NCBI RefSeq assembly: GCF_938030725.1
Contig: NZ_CALHIQ010000180.1
Coordinates: 1 to 12,912, forward strand
Length of the DNA stretch: 12,912 bases
Direction: 5' to 3'
Source: an uncultured Fretibacterium sp.
GTDB taxonomy: Bacteria > Synergistota > Synergistia > Synergistales > Aminobacteriaceae
Shown piece by piece: positions 1 through 5,937 of the stretch. Made by a program: the position numbers and the translations under genes. The notes under the pieces were generated by a model. The model was not told where the DNA came from. It saw nothing but the letters and a program-made list of their open reading frames with translations, and did not search any database. The number at the start of each line of letters is the position of its first letter. Position 1 is the stretch's first letter.

Positions 1-923
1 TTGAACCTGCGGCAGCGCGCCCGAAAATCCATCGTGGTCAGCATGGAGCTGTCGTCGATGAAGATGGGCCTCTGCGTCAGAACGCCGGCGGCATTCTGAA
101 GCTCGTCCCAGTCCCCCTTGCTCATGGTCCCGGTGTTCATCGCCTGGAGGTCCACCTCGGACTGCGCCGCCAGCATACGCTGCACCAGCTGTTCCGCGGA
201 CATCTCAAGGCTGAAGATCAGGACGGCCGCCCGGCTTCCTCCGCCCCCGAACTGCGCGATGTTGAGGGCGAAGGCCGTCTTTCCCATGGAGGGGCGCGCG
301 GCGATGATGTTCAGGCTTCCCGGCTGAAAACCGGCCGTCAGGCGGTCCAGGTCCGCAAAGCTGGACTCGAAGCCGCTGACGTCCGAACCGCTCTCCTGAT
401 AGCGCTGTTCGATGTTCTGGAACGTCCTGCCCAGAATGTCGCTGACGGGGCGGAAGTCGGCCCGATTGTTGCGCTGAGAGACCTCAAAGACGGCCCGTTC
501 CGCCTCATCCACGATCATGGCGCTCTCCAACTCGCTGGAGTACGCCAGGCTGACGATCTTGCTCCCCGCGTCGATCAGTCGACGGCGGACGGACTTCTCC
601 CGAACGATGCCCGCGTGGAACGCGATGTTGGCCGTCGTCGGGACCTCCGCCACCAGGGCGGCGAGGAAGGGCTGCCCCCCCAGTTTGTCGAAGACGCCAC
701 GCCGGGCCAACTCCTCTCCAATGGTGACAAGGTCCACGGGTCGGCTGGCGTTGAACATCTCCCCCATCACCTCGTAGGCGGCTCGGTGGTTGAGGTCGTA
801 AAAATCCTCCGGCCTCAGGGTTTCCAGGGCGATCCCCAGAGCCTCGTGCTCCAGGAGGCACGCGCCCAGCACGGCCCGCTCCGCGTCCAGGTTCTGGGGC
901 GGGACCCTGTCGTAAAGCTGCAT
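1..923 (-). CDS. dnaB: Replicative DNA helicase DnaB (partial, C-terminus beyond left edge)
   Basis: DnaB is the hexameric replicative helicase that unwinds DNA ahead of the fork and recruits primase. The 307 codons present begin MQLYDRVPPQNLDAERAVLG, the typical opening of the N-terminal collar domain. A linker follows, then the start of the RecA-like ATPase domain. The Walker A motif ARPSMGKT lies at about residues 209-216 (Lys215), and PIFIDDSS at about 286-293. Family members are about 450 residues, so roughly a third is missing off the window; the reading frame is open to base 1 and there is no sign of truncation. The ATG at 923 is only 4 bases after the rplI stop and has a weak ribosome site, which suggests translational coupling. 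An rplI-dnaB pair is a common bacterial arrangement. Confidence 0.96.
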   Translation of the reverse strand, partial: MQLYDRVPPQNLDAERAVLGACLLEHEALGIALETLRPEDFYDLNHRAAYEVMGEMFNASRPVDLVTIGEELARRGVFDKLGGQPFLAALVAEVPTTANIAFHAGIVREKSVRRRLIDAGSKIVSLAYSSELESAMIVDEAERAVFEVSQRNNRADFRPVSDILGRTFQNIEQRYQESGSDVSGFESSFADLDRLTAGFQPGSLNIIAARPSMGKTAFALNIAQFGGGGSRAAVLIFSLEMSAEQLVQRMLAAQSEVDLQAMNTGTMSKGDWDELQNAAGVLTQRPIFIDDSSMLTTMDFRARCRRF

Positions 924-927
924 TCGG

Positions 928-1380
928 TTAGTCTTTCTGCGCGATCACGGACAGCGTCATGTCCGCGTGAACGCCGGCGTACAGCTTCAGCGCAAAGGGA
1001 TAACTGCCCGGCTGTTTGATGACGTCCTCCATTTTGATGTCGCGCTTGTCCACCGCCCGACCGTACTGCCGGCTCAGGGCCTCGGCCACCTGAGCCGTGG
1101 TGATGCTCCCAAAGAGCTTCCCATTCTCCCCCGCCTTCGCCTCGATCTTCACAGACTTTCCCTGAAGCCCCTTCTTCGTCTCCTCAGCCTCCTGAAGCTG
1201 TTTTGCCTCCTTTTTCCTCTTGTTGGCCTGCTCCTCCTTCCACGCCGCCACCTTGCTGGGGGTCGCCTCGACGGCAAGATCCCGCGGGAAGAGAAAGTTG
1301 CGGGCGTACCCGTCGCTGACGTTCACAAGCGCGCCGGCGCTGCCCACTTTATTGACGTCCGCCTTCAAAATCACCTGCAT
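928..1380 (-). CDS. rplI: 50S ribosomal protein bL9
   Basis: This is ribosomal protein bL9 (150 aa, normal length), which binds 23S rRNA near the L1 stalk and helps maintain the reading frame. The N-terminal domain starts MQVILKADVNKVGSAGALVNV and continues with GYARNFLFP, the family signature. A long charged connecting helix follows (about residues 43-75, rich in Lys, Glu and Gln). The C-terminal domain contains GKLFGSITTAQVAEAL and ends near TLSVIAQKD. The ATG at 1380 is chosen because AAGGGAG sits about 7 bases upstream; an in-frame TTG six codons earlier would place that site inside the gene. It lies between the YybS-like gene and dnaB, reading the same way. A 138-base spacer with a long hairpin precedes it. 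Confidence 0.97.
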   Translation of the reverse strand: MQVILKADVNKVGSAGALVNVSDGYARNFLFPRDLAVEATPSKVAAWKEEQANKRKKEAKQLQEAEETKKGLQGKSVKIEAKAGENGKLFGSITTAQVAEALSRQYGRAVDKRDIKMEDVIKQPGSYPFALKLYAGVHADMTLSVIAQKD

Positions 1381-1440
1381 GAAAGATTCTCCCTTCAAAA
1401 AAGCACAAAAGTCCCCGCGTTAACCTAAGGGAACCGTGGC

Positions 1441-1499
1441 CAGGGAAGCGCTTATCAATCTTCGAGCATCAAACGAAGGTATCCCTCGGCGCTTCCCTG
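1441..1499 (-). promoter_or_regulatory. Long hairpin in the rplI leader
   Basis: In the 138-base gap between the YybS-like stop and rplI, CAGGGAAGCGC (1441-1451) is perfectly complementary to GCGCTTCCCTG (1489-1499), giving an 11-bp outer stem. The enclosed bases can form two competing inner hairpins. One is CTTCG/CGAAG (1460-1464 with 1474-1478). The other uses the CCTTCG strand paired with CGAGGG. No U-run follows the stem on the minus strand, so it is not a standard terminator. It could be an rplI leader regulator, an RNA processing site or a stability element. The function is inferred. Confidence 0.45.
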
Positions 1500-1518
1500 A
1501 AGGCATTTCAGCCACACT

Positions 1519-2478
1519 CTACGTTCTGCGGTGCGTCGTCCTGCTCCTGAAGTCAAAGACGATATCGCCGATGCCCATGAGCACCTGCCACGGCCACGCC
1601 AGAGGGATCAGGAGCAGGACGGCGGCCAACGTCCGAAGGACGGGCCCCAGCCCTCGCCGCCCTATCCACCAGAAGGCCAGAGAAAGTCCCTCGACGAAAA
1701 AGAGGACGTTCAGGACCAGCTCCAGGTTGGCCGCAAACAGGGCGCCCGCCCTCCACTCGTCCAGACCCCACAGGAGGTTGATGACGAAGGCCAGGAAAAA
1801 CGCCGGCAGCAGGGACTTTGGAAAACGCCACTCCGTAAAGGCGGGCAGGGCGGGCGGGCGGTTCGCCTGTCCCCGCTGAAAATACCCGCACAGCTTGTAG
1901 TTGCACAGCGCATCCAATCCCGCGTAGAGGAGGAGCATCGAAGGCGTCATGTAGGGCAACAGCGCGGCGGTCTGCCTCATATTTTCCCGCATCGCGATCG
2001 TTTCCTGGAGGCCGGATGAGAAGCCCGCGTAGAGCCGTTCCATCATTTCCTCCATCTGTCCGGCGTCAGGGGCCAGAAAGTTATGCCCCGTCAGCGCCCA
2101 CAGGAGAAAGAAGAAGAACAGCTTCTCGGCGACGGACACGAAGGTGCAGGCCAAAAGCGCCTCGCCCCCGCTCCAGCTCTTCCTTGAGCTCGCGGCAAGG
2201 ACAGCGGAGAGGGGGGCCGAAGCCGTGACGAAGTACAGGGCGGAAGGGATCGGCAGGAAAAACGCCGTCAGCCCTCCCGTCAAGAGCATTCCCAGCCCCA
2301 ACAACCGGCGTCCCTCCCGGCACCCCAGGAGGGCAAGCGGCAGCGGGGAGAAGAACAGGCCCCAGAAGCCCACCGCTGGAACGTAGTCCTTCGCCTTCAA
2401 GAGAAGGACCGTCAAAAGGGAAAAAAAGACCAGACGGCCAAGGGTGCTTTGTTTAAAAACGCTCTCCGGCCCCGGCAT
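1519..2478 (-). CDS. YybS-like (DUF2232) multi-pass membrane protein
   Basis: This 319-aa integral membrane protein has about eight hydrophobic segments, at roughly residues 15-30, 36-52, 58-75, 78-95, 105-130, 170-190, 220-238 and 248-300 (the last probably two helices). The family is assigned from its place between rpsR and rplI-dnaB, where Firmicutes carry yybS, from the region around residues 185-232 (LDALCNYKL, then a hydrophobic run after FPKSLLP), and from the C-terminal GIGDIVFDFR, which resembles the end of YybS proteins. The molecular function of the family is not established. The ATG at 2478 is preferred because AAGGGGGTGG lies just upstream. An in-frame ATG at 2550 would run the reading frame through the rpsR terminator. 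The gdpP-type phosphodiesterase gene that often follows yybS is absent. Confidence 0.75.
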   Translation of the reverse strand: MPGPESVFKQSTLGRLVFFSLLTVLLLKAKDYVPAVGFWGLFFSPLPLALLGCREGRRLLGLGMLLTGGLTAFFLPIPSALYFVTASAPLSAVLAASSRKSWSGGEALLACTFVSVAEKLFFFFLLWALTGHNFLAPDAGQMEEMMERLYAGFSSGLQETIAMRENMRQTAALLPYMTPSMLLLYAGLDALCNYKLCGYFQRGQANRPPALPAFTEWRFPKSLLPAFFLAFVINLLWGLDEWRAGALFAANLELVLNVLFFVEGLSLAFWWIGRRGLGPVLRTLAAVLLLIPLAWPWQVLMGIGDIVFDFRSRTTHRRT

Positions 2479-2498
2479 AGTCCACCCCCTTTTTAGGA

Positions 2499-2530
2499 AT
2501 AAAAAAAGGGAGAGCCCTGTGGCCTCTCCC
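2499..2530 (-). terminator. Rho-independent terminator after rpsR
   Basis: On the minus strand the stem GGGAGAG (2530-2524) pairs with CTCTCCC (2514-2508) and is followed at once by seven Ts (2507-2501). This is a textbook intrinsic terminator about 60 bases after the rpsR stop. It sits only about 20 bases before the YybS-like start, so it separates rpsF-ssb-rpsR from the downstream genes or acts as a partial read-through point. Confidence 0.9.
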
Positions 2531-2592
2531 CATGCAAATTCAGCCGACATCCCGTCAAAGGACAGATGCCTCCCTCGCGCAACAGGAGAGGA

Positions 2593-2871
2593 TCAATCCA
2601 GCGAGTAAGGCAGGAGCGCCATGTAACGCGCCCTCTTGATGGCCTCGGTCAAAAGCCTCTGGTGCTTTGCGCAGTTGCCCGTGACGCGGCGCGGAACGAT
2701 CTTTCCCCGCTCACTGATGTACTTGCGCAACTTCTCAACGTCTTTATAGTCGACCTTTTCCTGCTTCTCAACGCAGTAATAGCAGAACTTTGGGCGTCGC
2801 TTGGACCCCCTCCGCATGCCGCCGCGCGGTGCGCCGGCGCCTGCGGGCCTGCTCTCCCTCTCTCCGTTCAT
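2593..2871 (-). CDS. rpsR: 30S ribosomal protein bS18
   Basis: This is bS18 (92 aa), which binds the 16S rRNA platform as a heterodimer with bS6. The basic, Gly-rich N-terminal arm (about residues 1-27) leads into KFCYYCVEK (Cys30 and Cys33). The conserved core follows: [23 protein letters not shown], with [11 protein letters not shown] after it and [10 protein letters not shown] near the end. Cys30, Cys33 and the later NCAKHQ Cys/His suggest the metal-binding version of bS18. The ATG at 2871 has a near-perfect AAGGAGG about 10 bases upstream. It is the last gene of the rpsF-ssb-rpsR operon and is followed by a strong terminator. Confidence 0.97.
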   Translation of the reverse strand: MNGERESRPAGAGAPRGGMRRGSKRRPKFCYYCVEKQEKVDYKDVEKLRKYISERGKIVPRRVTGNCAKHQRLLTEAIKRARYMALLPYSLD

Positions 2872-2910
2872 CTAAGAAATCCTCCTTAAAAATCTCCACG
2901 GATCATCGAC

Positions 2911-2935
2911 GGAGGAGCGTTTAGCTGGCTCCTCC
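2911..2935 (-). promoter_or_regulatory. Hairpin in the ssb-rpsR spacer
   Basis: GGAGGAGC (2911-2918) and GCTCCTCC (2928-2935) form an 8-bp perfect stem with a 9-base loop, in the 87-base gap between the ssb stop and the rpsR start. No U-run follows on the minus strand, so full termination is unlikely. It may slow transcription, protect the ssb message or adjust rpsR translation. The structure is seen; the role is inferred. Confidence 0.4.
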
Positions 2936-2958
2936 CAAGGTCCTGTCAGACGCCCCCG

Positions 2959-3483
2959 TCAAAAGGGGATGTCCGATTCGGAGTTCTTGTTGGTGTCCTT
3001 TTCCATCTCCGCAAAATCCATCGGGAAGTCGTCGCTGAACCCCTTCTCGTGGATGCTCTTACCGAAATCCTCGTCGCCGGAGAAGGAGGACGGCGAGGAG
3101 TCGGGGGCAGTCTGGGGATCGTAAGGAACCCCTTCGTCCGAGGCCCTCTTTCCACCCACGAAGACGACCTCCCCTGCCTCCACCTCCGTCACGTATTTCT
3201 TCCCGGACCCGTCACGCGCGTCGTAGCTGCGCGAGCGTATCCGCCCCTCCACGAGGACGCCGCTCCCCTTCTTGAGGTAGCGGCCGCAACGCTCAGCCAG
3301 AGGGCCCCACGCGACGACGGTTATAAAGTCCGTTCCATCCTGGTACTCCCCGCTCTTGTTCTTCCACGCATAGCCCACCGCCACGGTGAAGCGAGCCCAC
3401 GCCCGCCTCTCCACCGTGTAACGAACGTCGGGGTCGCGGGCGAGATTGCCCATCAGAACCACTTTATTGAACCCTCTGGCCAT
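2959..3483 (-). CDS. ssb: Single-stranded DNA-binding protein
   Basis: SSB coats single-stranded DNA during replication, repair and recombination and recruits partners through its tail. This 174-aa protein opens MARGFNKVVLMGNLARDPDVRYT, the standard OB-fold start. The fold runs to about residue 112, through FITVVAWGPLAERCGRYLKKG and VLVEGRIRSRSYD. A Ser/Asp/Pro-rich acidic linker follows, and the protein ends in SDIPF, the conserved tip that binds partner proteins. Length and layout are normal for bacterial SSB. The start at 3483 has GGGGAGG about 7 bases upstream. It lies 13 bases after rpsF, so the two are clearly co-transcribed, as in many bacteria. Confidence 0.97.
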   Translation of the reverse strand: MARGFNKVVLMGNLARDPDVRYTVERRAWARFTVAVGYAWKNKSGEYQDGTDFITVVAWGPLAERCGRYLKKGSGVLVEGRIRSRSYDARDGSGKKYVTEVEAGEVVFVGGKRASDEGVPYDPQTAPDSSPSSFSGDEDFGKSIHEKGFSDDFPMDFAEMEKDTNKNSESDIPF

Positions 3484-3496
3484 TGTCGATCCTCCC

Positions 3497-3778
3497 CTAC
3501 TCGTCCAAAAGGATGATCATCTGACGATAGACGTTGGAACGCAATCCAAGGATACGGCGCAACTCAAAGGTTCCCGCCGGCTCAAGGTCAAAGTTGAAGA
3601 GCACGTAGATTCCCTCGGATTTCTTCTGAATGGGGTAGGCCAGCGCCTTCTTTCCCCAGACATCCGTCTGGGTCACGTTGCCTCCCAGACTGCGCACGAC
3701 TTCCTCGATCTTGCCGACCTCCTCCTTAGGGTCCTCAAGTTCAGCGCTAAGGATGGTCAGCATCTCGTAATGCCGCAC
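3497..3778 (-). CDS. rpsF: 30S ribosomal protein bS6 (GTG start)
   Basis: bS6 binds the 16S rRNA platform together with bS18. The protein is 93 aa if translation begins at the GTG at 3778: (V/M)RHYEMLTILSAELEDPKEE, the usual opening strand. Later motifs are GGNVTQTDVWGKKALAYPIQKKSEGIYVLFNF and RRILGLRSNVYRQMI, typical of the family. An upstream in-frame ATG would add 19 residues but would place the GGGAGGAGGTGA ribosome site inside the gene, so the GTG is preferred. The C-terminal acidic extension seen in some bS6 proteins is lacking. It heads the rpsF-ssb-rpsR operon behind a promoter at 3847-3875 and a leader hairpin. Confidence 0.95.
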   Translation of the reverse strand: MRHYEMLTILSAELEDPKEEVGKIEEVVRSLGGNVTQTDVWGKKALAYPIQKKSEGIYVLFNFDLEPAGTFELRRILGLRSNVYRQMIILLDE

Positions 3779-3807
3779 GTCTGTCACCTCCTCCCTATGG
3801 TCTAATG

Positions 3808-3828
3808 GCCTCTTCCAACAGAAGAGGC
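3808..3828 (-). promoter_or_regulatory. Stem-loop in the rpsF leader
   Basis: GCCTCTTC (3808-3815) and GAAGAGGC (3821-3828) form an 8-bp perfect stem with a 5-base loop in the short leader between the predicted transcription start (about 3840) and the rpsF GTG. A CCCT just upstream of the stem can pair with the AGGG that begins the ribosome site, which could hide it. The bS6:bS18 pair is known in several bacteria to bind its own leader RNA. The CCG element of that motif is not evident here, so the role is inferred. Confidence 0.45.
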
Positions 3829-3846
3829 AGGGCATAAAACTTTTTT

Positions 3847-3875
3847 ATTATAACGACAGATAGAGGTTTATGCAA
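3847..3875 (-). promoter_or_regulatory. Sigma70-type promoter for rpsF operon
   Basis: On the minus strand a perfect -10 TATAAT (3852-3847) lies 17 bases after a partial -35 TTGCAT (3875-3870). The start point would be near 3840, about 60 bases before rpsF. The -35 overlaps the stop codon of the glutaredoxin-like gene, so the two genes are adjacent but separately promoted. Confidence 0.7.
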
Positions 3876-4146
3876 GCGCCGCTTCAAAGACGCGCTTGAC
3901 GTTGGCCTTGCACTCCTCGTACCCCTCTCCTTTGTGTGCCTCGTACAGCTTCTCCGACCCGATGAACATCGTCGGCACGCTGTAGTAATCGTACCTCTCA
4001 GCCACCTCCGGGCGTTCGCTCTCCTCCACCCAATCCATCTCGATCGCCCGATACCGGTCGTCCCCCGCCTTCAGCTCATCCATGGCCCTCCGGGCGTTCT
4101 TGCAATAGGGACAGGCATCGAGGTAAAAAAACGTGATCTTCTTCAT
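3868..4146 (-). CDS. Glutaredoxin-like thioredoxin-fold protein
   Basis: This 92-aa protein has the size and layout of a single-domain glutaredoxin. It opens with a beta strand, KKITFFYLDA, directly followed by the redox motif CPYC (Cys12 and Cys15), which is the classic glutaredoxin active site. A helix follows, and YYSVPTMFIG supplies the cis-proline (Pro58) and the next strand. It probably reduces disulfides or mixed disulfides in the cytoplasm. Whether glutathione or another thiol is the reductant cannot be seen. GGAGGTG sits about 10 bases before the ATG at 4146. It lies upstream of rpsF on the same strand, but rpsF has its own promoter overlapping this gene's stop, so a functional link is not implied. 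No convincing promoter for it was found. Confidence 0.85.
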   Translation of the reverse strand: MKKITFFYLDACPYCKNARRAMDELKAGDDRYRAIEMDWVEESERPEVAERYDYYSVPTMFIGSEKLYEAHKGEGYEECKANVKRVFEAALA

Positions 4147-4201
4147 CGCTGCAGCACACCTCCAAAATATTCGGCCAGATTGCGAAGTTATATCCTAAGG
4201 A

Positions 4202-4230
4202 GAGGGGACGGCCTCGACGGCCGCCCCCTC
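4202..4230 (-). terminator. Strong hairpin after the GLUG-repeat gene
   Basis: Positions 4202-4213 pair with 4219-4230 in a 12-bp stem with a 5-base loop, 15 bases past the GLUG gene stop. One pair is G·U when read as minus-strand RNA but A·C when read as plus-strand RNA, so the structure fits minus-strand transcription better. The following bases are not a clean U-run, so termination may be imperfect or assisted. Confidence 0.6.
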
Positions 4231-4244
4231 CGTTTGCTCACCGT

Positions 4245-5603
4245 TTATCTTTCGCTCTCGTTTCCGATCTCACGGCCGCCCTTGAGTCCGGTATGCACTG
4301 ACGTGGACGGCTGGCAGTTCGTGTACCTGCCGCCGACGTAGCGGCCGATCAGTCCTCCCACGATGTCTCCGCCCCGGACTTCCTCGTCCGACGTGCAACG
4401 ATCCAGCAGTCCCTTCTCCATCTGGCCGGCGACCCCACCGACGTTGGCCCTGCCGTTCACGGAGGCCGTCGAGATACAGCGCAGGGCGGTGCCTCCACGC
4501 CACAGGCCGAACGCGCCGCCGACCTGGTTCGTCCCCCTGACGTTGCCCTGGACCGAGGCGTCCTTCACCGTGCCCTGGGCGTTGAGTCCCAGCACCCCTC
4601 CCACGTTCTCCACGCCCTCCACGTTGCCGTCAAAGGCCACGGACTGGAACTGGATGGGCCCGGCCGCAGCTCCCGCTACGCCGCCGACGTTTTCCGTCCC
4701 CGTCACGACGCAGCGCTCGACTCCGACATTTTGCAGGAGCCCGGCCTGAAACGTCCCCGCCATGGCCCCAACGTTCTCGCGTCCCTCGATGCTGCTGTCG
4801 GAAACGGAAACGTGCATCAGGATGGAGCCGAATGCACCGCCGGCGATGCCGCCCGCGCTGGCCCCTGCGCCCTTCACCTTGCCGATAAACTCCGAGTTCA
4901 GGAGGCGGCACTCCACCGCGTTGCCGATCAGGCCGCCCACGTTCTGGCTGCCCGCGACGGCGCCGGATACGGAAACGTTCTTGACCGTGGACTTCTGAGC
5001 GGCGCCGGCCAGGATCCCGACCTCCGCCACGCCGTTCACCTCGGCGTCTTCAACGGTGAGGTTGTAGACGTAGGCTCCTGAGAGCGTTCCGAACAGGCCC
5101 ACGGGGTCCTTCCCCACGTGCTTCAGCGACAGGCCGCTGATCGTGCGTCCATTGCCGTCAAAGACGCCGCTGAACGCCAAGGTTCGTCCGATGCGCGAGA
5201 AGCCGATGGGAGCCCAGGCCCTTCCTCCGAGGTCCACGTTGGCGGTCAGTCGAATGTGCTTGCCCGCGTAGTTCCTCCCGCCGTTGACCGAAGCGGCAAA
5301 GGCGCGAAGCTGCGCCTCCGTGCGGATGGTCCAGGGACTCCTTGCCGTACCCTGCCCACCCGCAAAGAGGGAAACCGCCCTTCGTTTGACGGTCTTTTTC
5401 CTATGGAGCCTCGTTCTCCGCACGGTCTTCTTTCCATCGGGCGTCTTGGTCACGACCCGTGGAGCACCCTCGGCTGAAATGGGGGCGAACTCGGGCAACA
5501 CAAAGGCGAAACTCAGAGCGCATAGAAGACAGAGAGCAAACCCAAACCTGCTCAGGCCCTTCCCTGTTTTCCCCTCACGCGGCGATCTTCCGATAGACTC
5601 CAT
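4245..5603 (-). CDS. Secreted GLUG-repeat protein
   Basis: This 452-aa protein is predicted to be exported and made mostly of GLUG repeats. A signal peptide covers about residues 1-44 (hydrophobic run 20-40, likely cleavage after PISA). A strongly basic stretch follows (about 58-75, many Lys and Arg), then an N-terminal cap with WTIRTEAQLRAFAASVNGG and a FSGVFDGNGRTISGL motif typical of GLUG and beta-helix proteins. Ten cores of the VGGLIG type start near residues 168, 195, 222, 250, 278, 306, 334, 361, 388 and 415, a period of 27-28 residues, which predicts a right-handed beta-helix or solenoid. No LPXTG, autotransporter or C-terminal anchor is visible. GLUG repeats occur in surface, adhesin and protease-associated proteins; the partner here is unknown. 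The ATG at 5603 has GAAGG only three bases upstream, so the start is less certain. A hairpin follows it. Confidence 0.85.
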   Translation of the reverse strand: MESIGRSPREGKTGKGLSRFGFALCLLCALSFAFVLPEFAPISAEGAPRVVTKTPDGKKTVRRTRLHRKKTVKRRAVSLFAGGQGTARSPWTIRTEAQLRAFAASVNGGRNYAGKHIRLTANVDLGGRAWAPIGFSRIGRTLAFSGVFDGNGRTISGLSLKHVGKDPVGLFGTLSGAYVYNLTVEDAEVNGVAEVGILAGAAQKSTVKNVSVSGAVAGSQNVGGLIGNAVECRLLNSEFIGKVKGAGASAGGIAGGAFGSILMHVSVSDSSIEGRENVGAMAGTFQAGLLQNVGVERCVVTGTENVGGVAGAAAGPIQFQSVAFDGNVEGVENVGGVLGLNAQGTVKDASVQGNVRGTNQVGGAFGLWRGGTALRCISTASVNGRANVGGVAGQMEKGLLDRCTSDEEVRGGDIVGGLIGRYVGGRYTNCQPSTSVHTGLKGGREIGNESER

Positions 5604-5937
5604 CGACCTTCGACATCCTTTCGCTTTTTAATCTTGAAACTCAAAAGCCCAAGCCACTCTTGCCCTCCATCCGACCGAGGCAAGCTTTCTTTACTATTTT
5701 ATCCCAACTCAGGCGATCTTTGGGCATTTCGTCATATAAGTTCCCGTCGATCGCTCTCGCCATCCCATCCCTCACCGAGCTTTTTATTTTGACGGGCAGG
5801 AAAAACCGCCCCTGAAAACGCAAATCAATATTGACATAACCCCCGTCGTTCTGCAAAATAAACGGCGGAAGGTGGACGAAAATAAGCGCCGCGGCGCAGG
5901 CCTCGTCCGCTCGCAAATTTTAGGAGGAACGACGACG
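5604..5937. other. AT-richer intergenic region, possible relic ORF
   Basis: This 334-base gap separates the divergent GLUG gene and the zinc-ribbon gene. It contains the plus-strand promoter at 5831-5859. On the minus strand 5641-5916 is open (91 codons from a TTG) and is rich in AAA, ATA, ATT and TTA codons unlike its neighbours. It lacks a ribosome site at the TTG and overlaps the promoter. An internal ATG with a weak GAGG site would give only about 40 residues. I do not recognise the translation, and treat it as non-coding or a decayed fragment. Confidence 0.35.
5831..5859 (+). promoter_or_regulatory. Sigma70-type promoter for the zinc-ribbon/SPFH unit
   Basis: A perfect -35 TTGACA (5831-5836) is followed after exactly 17 bases by CAAAAT (5854-5859, 4 of 6 matches to TATAAT). 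Transcription would start near 5866, about 70 bases before the first ATG of the three-gene unit. Confidence 0.7.

Noticed and set aside
967..1428. 153-codon plus-strand open frame opposite rplI.
   Set aside because: bL9 on the other strand is certain, and the translation shows no domain and has no promoter.
1519..2019. Plus-strand open frames opposite the YybS-like gene (e.g. from 1531).
   Set aside because: The membrane protein on the minus strand has eight hydrophobic segments and context support; the plus frames are charged shadow sequence.
2479..2550. N-terminal extension of the YybS-like protein from an ATG at 2550.
   Set aside because: The extension would be encoded by the rpsR terminator, and a better ribosome site lies before the ATG at 2478.
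3779..3835. 19-residue N-terminal extension of bS6 from an upstream ATG.
   Set aside because: The extension covers the leader hairpin and ribosome site and is not found in normal bS6; the GTG at 3778 fits the family start.
4187..4192. TATAAC as -10 for the glutaredoxin-like gene.
   Set aside because: No matching -35 at proper spacing; the position expected for it falls inside the preceding hairpin.
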